NCBI GenBank assembly: GCA_049513055.1
Contig: JBEKWN010000004.1
Coordinates: forward strand, 52,048 to 116,047
Reading direction: 5' to 3'
DNA length: 64,000 bases
Source: UBA1163 sp049513055
GTDB taxonomy: Bacteria; Desulfobacterota; BSN033; UBA1163
The position numbers and the translations under genes were made by a program. The notes beneath the pieces were generated by a model. The model was given only the letters and a program-made list of their open reading frames with translations. It searched no databases and was not told the DNA's origin. The first letter of the stretch is position 1. Every line of letters starts with the position of its first letter. Positions 34,831 through 42,686 of the stretch are shown in pieces.

Positions 34831-35670
34831 CTATGATTCTTTTCTTCTATCAGCGACGACGGTTATTGAAGATGTGAAGATGTGGAGCAGTTTGCTGTGG
34901 GGGATATAGATGAACCAGATGAGACTGGGTACCACATGGAAGTACCAGAGGAAGTCAGCATTGATTTTTATATCTCTGAGGAATTGGGATAAGAAGTAAC
35001 CTCCAAAGGAAATCCAGTTGTTAGCGCTGGCAGGAGTGAAGTTAGCCAGGTAGACATGTGCCTCAACGACTTCATGATGAGCAATGCGGTAGCCTTCAAT
35101 AAAATAGCCGGAAAGTTCAAGGAAAAGGATGAAGAGTAGGGTGGTAATGTCCTCTTCTTCAGTCCGGAGTTGATCGGGGCGAATGACAAAGCGCCGAATA
35201 ATAGCCATGACGCAGCCTACCAGTATAAGAAAACTGAAGAACTCGAGGAAGAAATCGAGGAAAGGACGAATTACACCCGTCTCAAACACGCGGGCAAAAG
35301 AGAAAAACGGAATGCTATGGCTGAATTCAACAAGGTATCCCGTTGTAAATCCTTTAATCATGTCCACAACAAAGGTGGCCACGAAGCCAAATACCAATAG
35401 AGTATGAGCGAGCCAGCGATAAAAAGATTTGCTGAAGAGTTTTCGATGGAAGATGACTTCGGTGATGAGGATTTTTATATACCAACCTGGCCTGGCCCAG
35501 AATCCTCTCCAGCCTCTCCTGATGTAGATATTAAATTTTTCCCATTTGGTGACATTCTCTACTCCTTCAAGGGTTCCCTCCAGCCACATACTGACATGGA
35601 GGCCCATCCCCCATAAGAAGAAAATCACCGTTGGGAAAAACATGATGTAGAAGATGAAGTGTTTATCCAT
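34831..35670 (-). CDS. Membrane cytochrome b (NarI/HdrE/DsrM-like)
   Basis: 279 aa with about five membrane helices. Histidines positioned for b-type haem appear in RWLAHTLLVF and in the last helix pair (WYFHVVPSLIWFIYIPHSKLLHIF). The gene lies beside an HdrD/GlcF-like iron-sulfur gene, as NarI-type cytochromes do in membrane-bound Hdr and Dsr complexes. It would exchange electrons between the iron-sulfur proteins and the menaquinone pool. It is followed 15 bases later by the LplA-like gene. Confidence 0.85.
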   Translation of the reverse strand: MDKHFIFYIMFFPTVIFFLWGMGLHVSMWLEGTLEGVENVTKWEKFNIYIRRGWRGFWARPGWYIKILITEVIFHRKLFSKSFYRWLAHTLLVFGFVATFVVDMIKGFTTGYLVEFSHSIPFFSFARVFETGVIRPFLDFFLEFFSFLILVGCVMAIIRRFVIRPDQLRTEEEDITTLLFILFLELSGYFIEGYRIAHHEVVEAHVYLANFTPASANNWISFGGYFLSQFLRDIKINADFLWYFHVVPSLIWFIYIPHSKLLHIFTSSITVVADRRKES

Positions 35671-35678
35671 GGTTTTTT

Positions 35679-35769
35679 AAAGGGTTCGAGGATCCTAGGG
35701 TTCTAGGGTTCAAGTGGTTATTTTTAAGATTTTCACTGGAACCCTCGGCCCCTTGACCCCTTGAATCCT
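35679..35769. repeat. GGGTTCAAGG-type palindrome, copy 2
   Basis: AAGGGTTCGAGGATCC, AGGGTTCAAGTGG and the facing CACTGGAACCC, CCTTGAATCCT form long imperfect arms around a TA-rich centre. It fills the gap between the cytochrome b and upstream iron-sulfur genes and touches the stop codon of the latter. Confidence 0.65.
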
Positions 35770-36955
35770 ATGCTTTCATATTTTTCAGCACAAACTCCGT
35801 GATGTCCATCGCATTGATAGGAATCTCTTTTCTTCGGGCGGTGGTCAAGATAGTGCGGACGCACTGCTGACAGGCTGTAATTACCGTATCGGCCCCTGTC
35901 GCCTGGATCTGATTAATCTTCTCTTGAGCCAGGGCTGCTGAAAGGTCCGGATCCACCATTTCTAAATTTCCACCTCCACCACAACATTTGCACTGCTCAC
36001 GATTCTCTGCCATCTCCACCACCTCTACACCAGGAATGGCTCGGAGGATTTCTCTTGGGGCTTCATAAACTCCGCTCGCCCTCCCTAAATCACAAGGGTC
36101 GTGATAGGTGACTTTTATCTTCTTTTCTTTGAAGGTGATCTTCCCCTCGTCAATCAGTTTTTTGATGAATTGGGTCGAATGAAAGATCTCGATATCCGTC
36201 TTATACTCCTCCATCCAGGTATGGTAGCAGGAGGGACAAGCGAAAACTACACTTTTAACACCCTTCTCTTTCACCATTTCCAAATTGTGCTGGATCAGAA
36301 CCTCAGCATCTTTTTTCATCCCCGCACCGATGAGAGGAAAGCCGCAACACCACTCTTCTCCACCCAAGAGTGTGAAATCAACTTCTGTTTTGTTCAGGAT
36401 TTCGACGAAAGCTAAGGGGATCTTTTGTACCAGAGGGAAAAAGGAAGCCACGCATCCCACAAAGAAAGCAACCTCGGCCTTCTCTTTCTTATATTGATGG
36501 TCAGGGAGTTCATCCAAGAACTCTAGCCATTCTGTTCTCTCTTCGTTTTCGTCTCCAGAGACATTATGGGCCCGAAGGACATTGGCTTTCATTCGCTTGG
36601 CTGCTTCTGGGGAATGACCCATCTCTACCAAAGTTTCGCGCAACGCAGTCCAGAGATGTTTGGCATCGATGGAAACAGGGCAACTTACGCTGCACTCGCC
36701 GCAGAGGGTGCAGCGATAGACCATCTCTGAGAATTTTTTTAGCTTTCCTTCATCCAACTTCTTCGGACCAAAAATCTTTGCCCATAGCCCATATTGGCTG
36801 CGGATGAACGACTTGAAGGCCTGAATTTTTCCTCGAGGATCAATCTCCTCCTCATTTCTTTGAGCATAGACAGGACAATACTTCAGGCATTCGCCACAGC
36901 GAGTACAGGCTTCGATTTCGACTAACTGTTTGGGAGTAAAGGCTGAAAGCTTCAT
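35768..36955 (-). CDS. HdrD/GlcF-like CCG-domain iron-sulfur protein (a)
   Basis: 395 aa. Two N-terminal 4Fe-4S motifs (C-T-R-C-G-E-C-L-K-Y-C-P and C-T-L-C-G-E-C-S-V-S-C-P) are followed by two CCG domains: GGEEWCCGFPL with ACPSCYHTW, and YHDPCDLGR with CKCCGGGG. CCG domains in heterodisulfide reductase hold the noncubane cluster that cleaves a disulfide. It is a close paralogue of the protein at 49238-50386, which sits in the facing glycolate-oxidase-type operon. It probably links the flavoprotein to the cytochrome b encoded next to it. Confidence 0.9.
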   Translation of the reverse strand: MKLSAFTPKQLVEIEACTRCGECLKYCPVYAQRNEEEIDPRGKIQAFKSFIRSQYGLWAKIFGPKKLDEGKLKKFSEMVYRCTLCGECSVSCPVSIDAKHLWTALRETLVEMGHSPEAAKRMKANVLRAHNVSGDENEERTEWLEFLDELPDHQYKKEKAEVAFFVGCVASFFPLVQKIPLAFVEILNKTEVDFTLLGGEEWCCGFPLIGAGMKKDAEVLIQHNLEMVKEKGVKSVVFACPSCYHTWMEEYKTDIEIFHSTQFIKKLIDEGKITFKEKKIKVTYHDPCDLGRASGVYEAPREILRAIPGVEVVEMAENREQCKCCGGGGNLEMVDPDLSAALAQEKINQIQATGADTVITACQQCVRTILTTARRKEIPINAMDITEFVLKNMKA

Positions 36956-36968
36956 GGAAAAAGACCCT

Positions 36969-37100
36969 GATTACACGGATTTAAAAACAGAGATTACACA
37001 GATAAACTGATCATTGGACCAAACTGATTAAGAATAGGATCATGATCTTATGGTTTTGTTTTTATAATCCGTGTAATCTTTCATTGAATCTGTGTAATCT
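36969..37100. repeat. GATTACACGGATT inverted repeat
   Basis: GATTACACGGATT (36969-36981) is exactly inverted at 37066-37078, and the related AGATTACACAGAT (36991-37003) is inverted at 37088-37100. Words of this type are widespread between bacterial genes. It fills the gap between the GcvH-like gene and the downstream iron-sulfur gene. Confidence 0.75.
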
Positions 37101-37103
37101 TAT

Positions 37104-37526
37104 TTATTTCTTACCGTGCTCGGCAATCTCTATCTTGAGCCACTCTTGAATGACAGCAGGATCTGTCATGAGATTCTTGAGTTCATCCATGTTATCGGGT
37201 TTGATCTTGAACATCCATCCTTTGCCATAACAATCCTCGTTGATGAGTTTTGCTTTCCTCTCTAGCTCTTCATTCACCGCCACCAACTCACCACTCACTA
37301 CTGAAAAGACCTTTCCAAGCCATTTCCCTGATTCAATCTTAGTAAAGTTTTTCCCCTGAACAAGTTTTTTCCCTTCCGGAGGAAGACCCACATAGACAAT
37401 GCTACCCGCCATCTTCTGAGCGTATTCATTCATCCCCATAACAACCAGATCTCCTTCCACTCTTGCCCAGAAATGATTCTTATCGTAATAAAGCCCTTCT
37501 GGAAATTCATATCCCTCAATATTCAT
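37104..37526 (-). CDS. gcvH: GcvH-like lipoyl carrier protein
   Basis: 140 aa, the size of glycine-cleavage H protein (about 130). The lipoylation lysine is Lys68 in IESGKWLGK, followed by the VFSVVSGELVAVN turn, which matches the H-protein lipoyl hairpin (ESVKAA, PVSGEVVEVN). The upstream segment GSIVYVGLPPEGKKL is also H-like. No P, T or L protein gene of glycine cleavage lies in the window. Instead it is surrounded by HdrD-like, flavoprotein, cytochrome b and LplA-like genes, like the lipoate-binding proteins of the sulfur-oxidising Hdr pathway. It probably cycles between disulfide and dithiol as an electron carrier. Confidence 0.85.
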   Translation of the reverse strand: MNIEGYEFPEGLYYDKNHFWARVEGDLVVMGMNEYAQKMAGSIVYVGLPPEGKKLVQGKNFTKIESGKWLGKVFSVVSGELVAVNEELERKAKLINEDCYGKGWMFKIKPDNMDELKNLMTDPAVIQEWLKIEIAEHGKK

Positions 37527-37551
37527 CTCTACACCCCCTCCTCTTATTAGT

Positions 37552-37642
37552 AAAAGGATTCAAGGGTTCAAGTGGCAGAGGGTTCCAGTGAAGCTTTTAA
37601 AAATAAACACTTGAACCCGTGACCCCTGGAATCCTCGAACCC
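37552..37642. repeat. GGGTTCAAGG-type palindrome, copy 3
   Basis: AAAAGGATTCAAGGGTTCAAG faces CACTTGAACCC ... TGGAATCCTCGAACCCT around an AT-rich centre. Same family as 31271-31341 and 35679-35769. It fills the junction between the second iron-sulfur gene and the GcvH-like gene. Confidence 0.65.
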
Positions 37643-37645
37643 TAA

Positions 37646-38752
37646 TTATGCTGCTTCTTTTTTATGTGCCTCTTGTAAAAGTTGGGCGATGAACTCCGTA
37701 ATGTTATAAATTTCAATCTTCTGTTTTCGGAGCTTAGCATTTCTAAAATTGTGGAGGCACGATGGACATTCCGTGAGCAAAATATCAGCTCCTGTCTCTT
37801 CAATGATTTGGCTTAAGCGATTTCTTGAAATTTCGATGGAATCCTCAGGATATGATCCCCTGAGTCCACCCCCAGAACCGCAACACATGGCATTCTCTCT
37901 TGTCCGCCTCGGCTCCACAAAATTGGGTGCAATCTTTTGGATGATTTGCCTCGGCTCATCATAGATACCGGCGTGCCGGCCAAGATCACAGGGATCGTGG
38001 TAAGTCACTTTTTTATTGGTTTTCACTCCAAAGTCAAAGTCTTTTAGAAATTGAGTAATGTGTTTGACCTCCATTCCTAAGTCTTTGTAGGAAGGGTGTT
38101 CTTTGAACACCCTGTAACAGTAAGGGCAAGTCGTGATCAATGTTTTGGCTCGGGTTTTCTGCAGTTCTCGAACATTTTGCCGGGCCAGCTCCTCCTTGAT
38201 CTTGTAACCTACATCCTCCATTACGCCACTGCAGCAGACCTCATCAATCATGGTGAAGTCAACCTTTAGAAGATCAAGAAGACGGATGGTCTCTTCTACA
38301 CTTTCTTCTTCTCTATAAGTTCCCACACAGCCCACAAAAAGGATGTAAGGGGCGCTTCCCTTTTTGTGTCCCCAGTCGTACCGCTCCTCCTCTCCATAGA
38401 TATTTCCGTATTTCTCAACAACCTCACCAATTTTTTTAAAGAGGTTGTCATAACCCATTCCAACCATATCTTTCCGTGCAGCCTTGATCACTTCTTGGGG
38501 ATCTACACCGGAAGGGCAGGTGACCGTACAATTCATGCAGGTGGTGCATCGAAGAAGAGCCTGGGCCACCCCCTCGGTCACAGGAAGCTTACCCTCCATC
38601 ACCTCTTTCATGAGAATCATCTTCCCACGGGCATTCGTAATGGGTCTTTTGGTCAGGTCAAAGATAGGGCAGACCGCCCGGCAAAAGCCACAGCGGGAAC
38701 ATTGAGTAATGGCCTTGCGTCGTTTTTCATCGAGCTGCAATGGATTCGCCAT
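37646..38752 (-). CDS. HdrD/DsrK-like CCG-domain iron-sulfur protein (b)
   Basis: 368 aa with two 4Fe-4S motifs (C-S-R-C-G-F-C-R-A-V-C-P and C-T-T-C-M-N-C-T-V-T-C-P) and two CCG domains (VGCVGTYRE then DEVCCSGVM; TTCPYCYRVF; YHDPCDLGR then AMCCGSGGG). It is more distant from the other two CCG proteins in the window than they are from each other, and closer in feel to HdrD/DsrK. It follows the GlcD-like flavoprotein gene, so it is a probable first acceptor of its electrons and a candidate for the disulfide site acting on the lipoyl carrier. Confidence 0.88.
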   Translation of the reverse strand: MANPLQLDEKRRKAITQCSRCGFCRAVCPIFDLTKRPITNARGKMILMKEVMEGKLPVTEGVAQALLRCTTCMNCTVTCPSGVDPQEVIKAARKDMVGMGYDNLFKKIGEVVEKYGNIYGEEERYDWGHKKGSAPYILFVGCVGTYREEESVEETIRLLDLLKVDFTMIDEVCCSGVMEDVGYKIKEELARQNVRELQKTRAKTLITTCPYCYRVFKEHPSYKDLGMEVKHITQFLKDFDFGVKTNKKVTYHDPCDLGRHAGIYDEPRQIIQKIAPNFVEPRRTRENAMCCGSGGGLRGSYPEDSIEISRNRLSQIIEETGADILLTECPSCLHNFRNAKLRKQKIEIYNITEFIAQLLQEAHKKEAA

Positions 38753-38768
38753 CGTCTCTCCTAAAAAA

Positions 38769-38874
38769 ATTGGAATAGTGGATTGTTGGAACGATGGAAT
38801 AATGGGAAAAAATTCTATTTTTCAATTCGTTGAAAATCAGTATTCCATCCTTCCAGTATTCCAATATTCCAGTT
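38769..38874. repeat. TTGGAATA...TATTCCAA palindrome
   Basis: TTGGAATAGTGGATTG, GGAACGATGGAATA and the facing TATTCCATCC, TTCCAGTATTCCAATATTCCAG form an imperfect palindrome filling the junction between the GlcD-like and iron-sulfur genes. It is unrelated in sequence to the other junction repeats of this operon. Confidence 0.6.
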
Positions 38875-38875
38875 C

Positions 38876-40249
38876 TTAACCATCCAATGCCCTTTTGCCG
38901 GGATTCATGATGTTGTTGGGGTCCAAGGTTCTCTTGATCTGCTTCATCAGTCCCATTTCTACTGAGTCGTGTTCCAATGTCATAAAGTTTGCTTTGGAGA
39001 GACCGATGCCATGTTCACCAGACAGGGTTCCATTGAGAGAAATGGCGAGACGAAAGATCTCCTCCTCGACCTTTTCCATCCTCTCCACTTGTTCTGGGTC
39101 ATATCCATCGTAAAGGATTTGTGGGTGAAGGTTTCCATCGCCGGCATGACCAAAAGTGGCAACCACGATGCCATGTCTTTGAGAAATCTCCTGAATTCCC
39201 ACCAATAACTCTGGAATTCTGGAAATGGGAACGGTGACATCATCCAATACGAAACTATGGCTGGCGCGGGCGAGGGTAGCGTAAGCGGATTTACGAGCTT
39301 TCCAGAGATTGAACCGATCTTTTTCGTCTTTAGCTGTTTTAATGGAGATGGGATTATTTTCTTTGAGGACGCGAAGGACCACTTCCATCTGAGCCTCCAC
39401 CTCTTCCCATGTATAACCGTCTGTTTCCGTTAAGATCATTGCCTCTGCTTCAGGAAGATCGATGTCCGTATTCTCTTTAATAGATTTAAGTGTGACCTTG
39501 TCCAGAATCTCCATGACACTCGGCAATACTCCACTGGTCATGGTCTGGAAGATGGCTTTTCCTGCATCCTCCAATTTGGCAAAAGTGGCCACGGCAGTCA
39601 TGGCGTGACGGGGAAGGGGATTGATTTTTAATGTGACCTCTGTGATCACTCCCAAAGTTCCTTCTGCCCCGATGAAGAGTTTAGCCAGATCATAACCAGA
39701 GACGCATTTCATCGTGTAGGAGCCTGTGCGCATGATCTCTCCGTTTGGCAGAACGACCTGAAGGCCGAGGACATAGTCTCGGGTAGTGCCGTATTTGGCC
39801 CCCTTGATTCCACCAGCGTTGGTGGCTGCATTTCCCCCAATGGTGGCAACGGTACTGCTTGCAGGGTCAGGAGGGAAAGTAAAACCATGTTTTGCCAGTT
39901 CTCTGTTGAGGTCATCGCAGACCACACCGGCCTGAACATGGGCATAGCGATTCTCAATGCTTACTTCAAGAATGCGGTTCATCCTGGAGAGGTCAATGAT
40001 GATTCCACCATGGATGGGAATAACTCCTCCGCTGAGACTTGTGCCTGCTCCTCGAGGGACAACAGGAATTTTATGTTTGTCGGCAAACTTTACGATTTCA
40101 GAAACCTGCTCAGTCGATTCAGGCCAGACTGCCGCATCAGGTCGATGAACATTCATCGAAGCGTCATAACTGTATGGAACCAATTCCTCCAACTGATCGG
40201 TGAAATTATCAGCTCCAACGATCTCAATAAGTTTTTCTTTTGCTAACAT
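38876..40249 (-). CDS. glcD: GlcD-like FAD-linked 2-hydroxyacid dehydrogenase
   Basis: 457 aa of the FAD_binding_4/FAD-oxidase_C family. The FAD pyrophosphate region is VVPRGAGTSLSGGV, with DPASSTVATIGGNAATNAGG and YDLAKLFIGAEGTLG, and the C-terminal catalytic/metal motifs are GHAGDGNLHP and GTLSGEHGIG. It oxidises a D-2-hydroxyacid such as glycolate or D-lactate. AAGGAG precedes the ATG. Its partner iron-sulfur genes follow in the same operon; the regulator gene precedes it by 84 bp. The substrate is inferred from the neighbouring glyoxylate-type enzymes. Confidence 0.9.
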   Translation of the reverse strand: MLAKEKLIEIVGADNFTDQLEELVPYSYDASMNVHRPDAAVWPESTEQVSEIVKFADKHKIPVVPRGAGTSLSGGVIPIHGGIIIDLSRMNRILEVSIENRYAHVQAGVVCDDLNRELAKHGFTFPPDPASSTVATIGGNAATNAGGIKGAKYGTTRDYVLGLQVVLPNGEIMRTGSYTMKCVSGYDLAKLFIGAEGTLGVITEVTLKINPLPRHAMTAVATFAKLEDAGKAIFQTMTSGVLPSVMEILDKVTLKSIKENTDIDLPEAEAMILTETDGYTWEEVEAQMEVVLRVLKENNPISIKTAKDEKDRFNLWKARKSAYATLARASHSFVLDDVTVPISRIPELLVGIQEISQRHGIVVATFGHAGDGNLHPQILYDGYDPEQVERMEKVEEEIFRLAISLNGTLSGEHGIGLSKANFMTLEHDSVEMGLMKQIKRTLDPNNIMNPGKRALDG

Positions 40250-40333
40250 CCCTTGCGGACTCCTTCTTCAAACTCAAATCATATTTTAATTATAACTTCC
40301 TGACAAAGGTCCTCTCAACCATTTTCACTTTTC

Positions 40334-41032
40334 TTATTCCTTCTGGCCCGTTGATGCCTTTACCTCTGACTCGACATAATTCAGGTGCTCGAGGGTTTTC
40401 TCCCTGGCTTTATCGGGAGAATGATTCTTAATCGCACTGAATATTCGGTAATGGTGGTCGAGCAATTTTTTCACTTTCGCTCGATCTCTAAAAACCCTTG
40501 CCACGGATTCCCTGAGGAGATCGTAGATCGTGGACATGATGTGAGTCTGGATTGTATTATGTGTCGTTTGGGCCAACGCCAGGTGAAAATCAGCATCTTG
40601 CTTTTCCCAGGATCGACCCTCGTCAAAGGCTTTCTTCATCTCCTTGATAATCGACTCCAACCTTTTAATATCCTCTTCCGTAGCTCGTTGGGCAGCATGA
40701 AAAGCACCCCAAGCCTCTAGGGCTTTTCTTACCTCGATCAGGTCGAAGATCTTCTGGGTATCTGCCTTGATGAGCAGAGAGAGAGGATTTTGCACACTCT
40801 CTGATGCCACCGACTTGATGTAGGTCCTTTTTCCCTTTAATTCCAAAAATCCCATAGCCACCAATGAGTTCAGGGCTTCTCTGAGGGACGGACGGCTCAC
40901 GCCAAATTGATTGACGAGTTCTCTTTCAGGAGGAAGGCGATCTCCAGGTTTTAATATCCCATCACTGATAAGGCTTTTTATTTGATTCACAATTTCGTCA
41001 GATACTTTAGTGTGCTTGATGGATTTAAACAT
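40334..41032 (-). CDS. FadR/LldR-type GntR-family regulator
   Basis: 232 aa. Residues about 10-75 are the GntR winged helix (ISDGILKPGDRLPPERELVNQFGVSRPSLREAL, then GFLELKGKRTYI). Residues about 85-220 are an FCD effector domain whose metal-type residues include the Asp/His of ADFHLALAQTTHN and the HHYRIFSAI helix. FCD regulators of this type respond to lactate, glycolate or pyruvate. The upstream region contains two TGGTC-type palindromes, one covering its own -10, so autorepression and control of the divergent operon are likely. Confidence 0.88.
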   Translation of the reverse strand: MFKSIKHTKVSDEIVNQIKSLISDGILKPGDRLPPERELVNQFGVSRPSLREALNSLVAMGFLELKGKRTYIKSVASESVQNPLSLLIKADTQKIFDLIEVRKALEAWGAFHAAQRATEEDIKRLESIIKEMKKAFDEGRSWEKQDADFHLALAQTTHNTIQTHIMSTIYDLLRESVARVFRDRAKVKKLLDHHYRIFSAIKNHSPDKAREKTLEHLNYVESEVKASTGQKE

Positions 41033-41087
41033 GAAAGACCCCTGTCTTGAGGCTGGGTTTAAAAGTTTTACTGAACCCTAATACTTT

Positions 41088-41102
41088 AATGGTCAAACCA
41101 TT
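41088..41102. promoter_or_regulatory. FadR-family operator, copy 1 (over the regulator promoter)
   Basis: AATGGTCAAACCATT is a palindrome with 6-bp arms. It resembles PdhR/LldR-type sites built on TGGTCnnACCA and overlaps the -10 of the minus-strand promoter, so binding should block transcription of the regulator operon. Confidence 0.6.
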
Positions 41103-41128
41103 TTAAAAAAAATTCAATATTTTGTCAA
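41100..41128 (-). promoter_or_regulatory. Promoter of the regulator operon
   Basis: On the minus strand TTGACA (41128-41123) and TAAAAT (41105-41100) are separated by 17 bases, a near-consensus sigma70-type promoter. It would start the regulator/GlcD/Hdr/GcvH-like/LplA transcript about 60 bases upstream of the regulator start codon. Confidence 0.6.
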
Positions 41129-41188
41129 TCTTTAAATTTAATATAAGCTAACTTCTTTAAATTAAAAGAAAAAAATTTAATTTGGTAT

Positions 41189-41203
41189 TTTGGTCTGACC
41201 ATT
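41189..41203. promoter_or_regulatory. FadR-family operator, copy 2 (upstream of the ligase promoter)
   Basis: TTTGGTCTGACCATT contains the perfect palindrome TGGTCTGACCA. It lies just upstream of the -35 of the plus-strand promoter and about 100 bp from copy 1, so one regulator could bind both and control both operons. Confidence 0.6.
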
Positions 41204-41223
41204 TTCACATTTAATCTTTTTTA

Positions 41224-41252
41224 TTGACAAGGTCTATCTCATTTGTTATAAA
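41224..41252 (+). promoter_or_regulatory. Promoter of the SucCD-type ligase operon
   Basis: TTGACA (41224-41229), 17-base spacer, TATAAA (41247-41252): a strong sigma70-type promoter about 55-60 bases before the start codon at 41309, which has AGGAGG upstream. Confidence 0.65.
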
Positions 41253-41308
41253 ATGGCAGAATATAGATCTAATTAGGATTCTAATTTAATAGCCTTTAGG
41301 AGGAGGTT

Positions 41309-42568
41309 ATGGCTCGATTATATGAATACCAGGGAAAGCAGTTGCTCAAGGCGTCAAAAGTACCAATTCCTCAAGGTGAGGTAGCAACGACCCCCCAAGA
41401 GGCTAAAAAGATAGCTGAGAAGATTGGTAAGCCCGTTGCCGTCAAATCGCAAGTTTGGGCCGGAGGTCGCGGGAAAGCCGGGGGCATTAAGTTTGCTGAA
41501 CATCCTCTCGATGCAGAAATCGCTGCTAACCAGCTCTTGGGATCGGAAATCAAAAACTTGAAGGTTGAAAAAGTACTGGTTGAGGAAAAATTAAATATTG
41601 AAAAAGAATACTATGTCGGCGTCATCATCGATGCCACGAGGGAAGTGAGAGCCCCGGTCGTGATGTTCAGCACGGAAGGGGGAATGGATATTGAATCTGT
41701 ACCCTCAGAAAAGATTGCCCAAATGACCGTAGACGTCCTCAGAGGCTTCCGCCTCTATGATGCTCTCAATCTTTGTGTAAAGCTAAAGGTTCCAACCCAG
41801 GTTCTTCCCTCCATTGCTCAAGCGATCATGGGATTGTACCAGACATTCAAAGGATACAATTGCCGGACTGCGGAAATTAATCCTCTTGTATTGACAAAGG
41901 ATGGAAAAATACTGGCTGCGGACTGCCGCATGGCCATTGACGACTCTTCCGTATTCCGTCATCCCGAATTGGGCATTGACGTGGCCCGCGAAGCCCCAAC
42001 GCCTCCCACCGAGTTTGACAAGATTGCATGGTGGATTGAGGAGGGCGATCTCCGGGGAACCTGTTATATTGCGCAGATGGCTCCGGATAAGAAAGGACTG
42101 GGTTACGTAGGCTACCATGGGATTGGCGGAGGAGGTGCTATTTTGGGGGTCGATGCCCTGAACCGTCAGGGGCTCAAGATCGCCAACTATGCTGATACGA
42201 GTGGAAATCCAACAGCTGCAAAAGTTTACCGGGCCGCCAAAGTCATTATTTCTCAACCGGATATTGAAGGATACATGCTCGGTGGTTTCATTGTGGCGAA
42301 CCAGGAACAGTGGCACCATGCCCACGGGGTGGTGAAAGCCCTCAGGGAGGAACTCCCCAAGAGACCCGGATTCCCCTGTGTGATTTTACTTTGCGGGAAC
42401 AAGGAAAAAGAATCGATGGAGATTCTGAAGGAGGGAACAGCGGATTTGCAGAAACAGAACCCGATCGAGATCTATGGAAGCGATAAGGTGTACGAGACAG
42501 AGTTTCTAGCAAAACGTATGAGGGCCCTCATTGATGAATATCGAAAGAAGAGAGGTATAAAGGCATAA
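41309..42568 (+). CDS. sucC: SucC-type acid-CoA ligase beta subunit, probably malate-CoA ligase
   Basis: 419 aa (succinyl-CoA synthetase beta is usually ~388). The ATP-grasp domain is recognised by YEYQGKQLLKASKVPIPQG, SQVWAGGRGKAGGIKF and the metal-site INPLVLTKDGKILAADCR; the C-terminal CoA-ligase domain has GYVGYHGIGGGGAILG and ANQEQWHHAHGV. It pairs with the alpha-type protein two genes on, but a small cysteine-rich protein gene lies between them. Because a malyl-CoA lyase-type gene follows, malate is a more likely substrate than succinate. Both would couple CoA-thioester and ATP. Confidence 0.82.
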   Translation: MARLYEYQGKQLLKASKVPIPQGEVATTPQEAKKIAEKIGKPVAVKSQVWAGGRGKAGGIKFAEHPLDAEIAANQLLGSEIKNLKVEKVLVEEKLNIEKEYYVGVIIDATREVRAPVVMFSTEGGMDIESVPSEKIAQMTVDVLRGFRLYDALNLCVKLKVPTQVLPSIAQAIMGLYQTFKGYNCRTAEINPLVLTKDGKILAADCRMAIDDSSVFRHPELGIDVAREAPTPPTEFDKIAWWIEEGDLRGTCYIAQMAPDKKGLGYVGYHGIGGGGAILGVDALNRQGLKIANYADTSGNPTAAKVYRAAKVIISQPDIEGYMLGGFIVANQEQWHHAHGVVKALREELPKRPGFPCVILLCGNKEKESMEILKEGTADLQKQNPIEIYGSDKVYETEFLAKRMRALIDEYRKKRGIKA

Positions 42569-42686
42569 ACCCCGTACAATAATTTCTAAATGATGGGTTT
42601 AACCGAAGAATTTGATTGAGGTAGAAATGTTTATGTCTGGCTAAGGCTTAGATTTTAATATTGTACAGGGTAAAGGAGGAATGACC

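Noticed and set aside
37104..37526. Glycine-cleavage system locus
   Set aside because: The H-like protein is present, but no P, T or L gene is in the window and the neighbours are Hdr-like and LplA-like genes.
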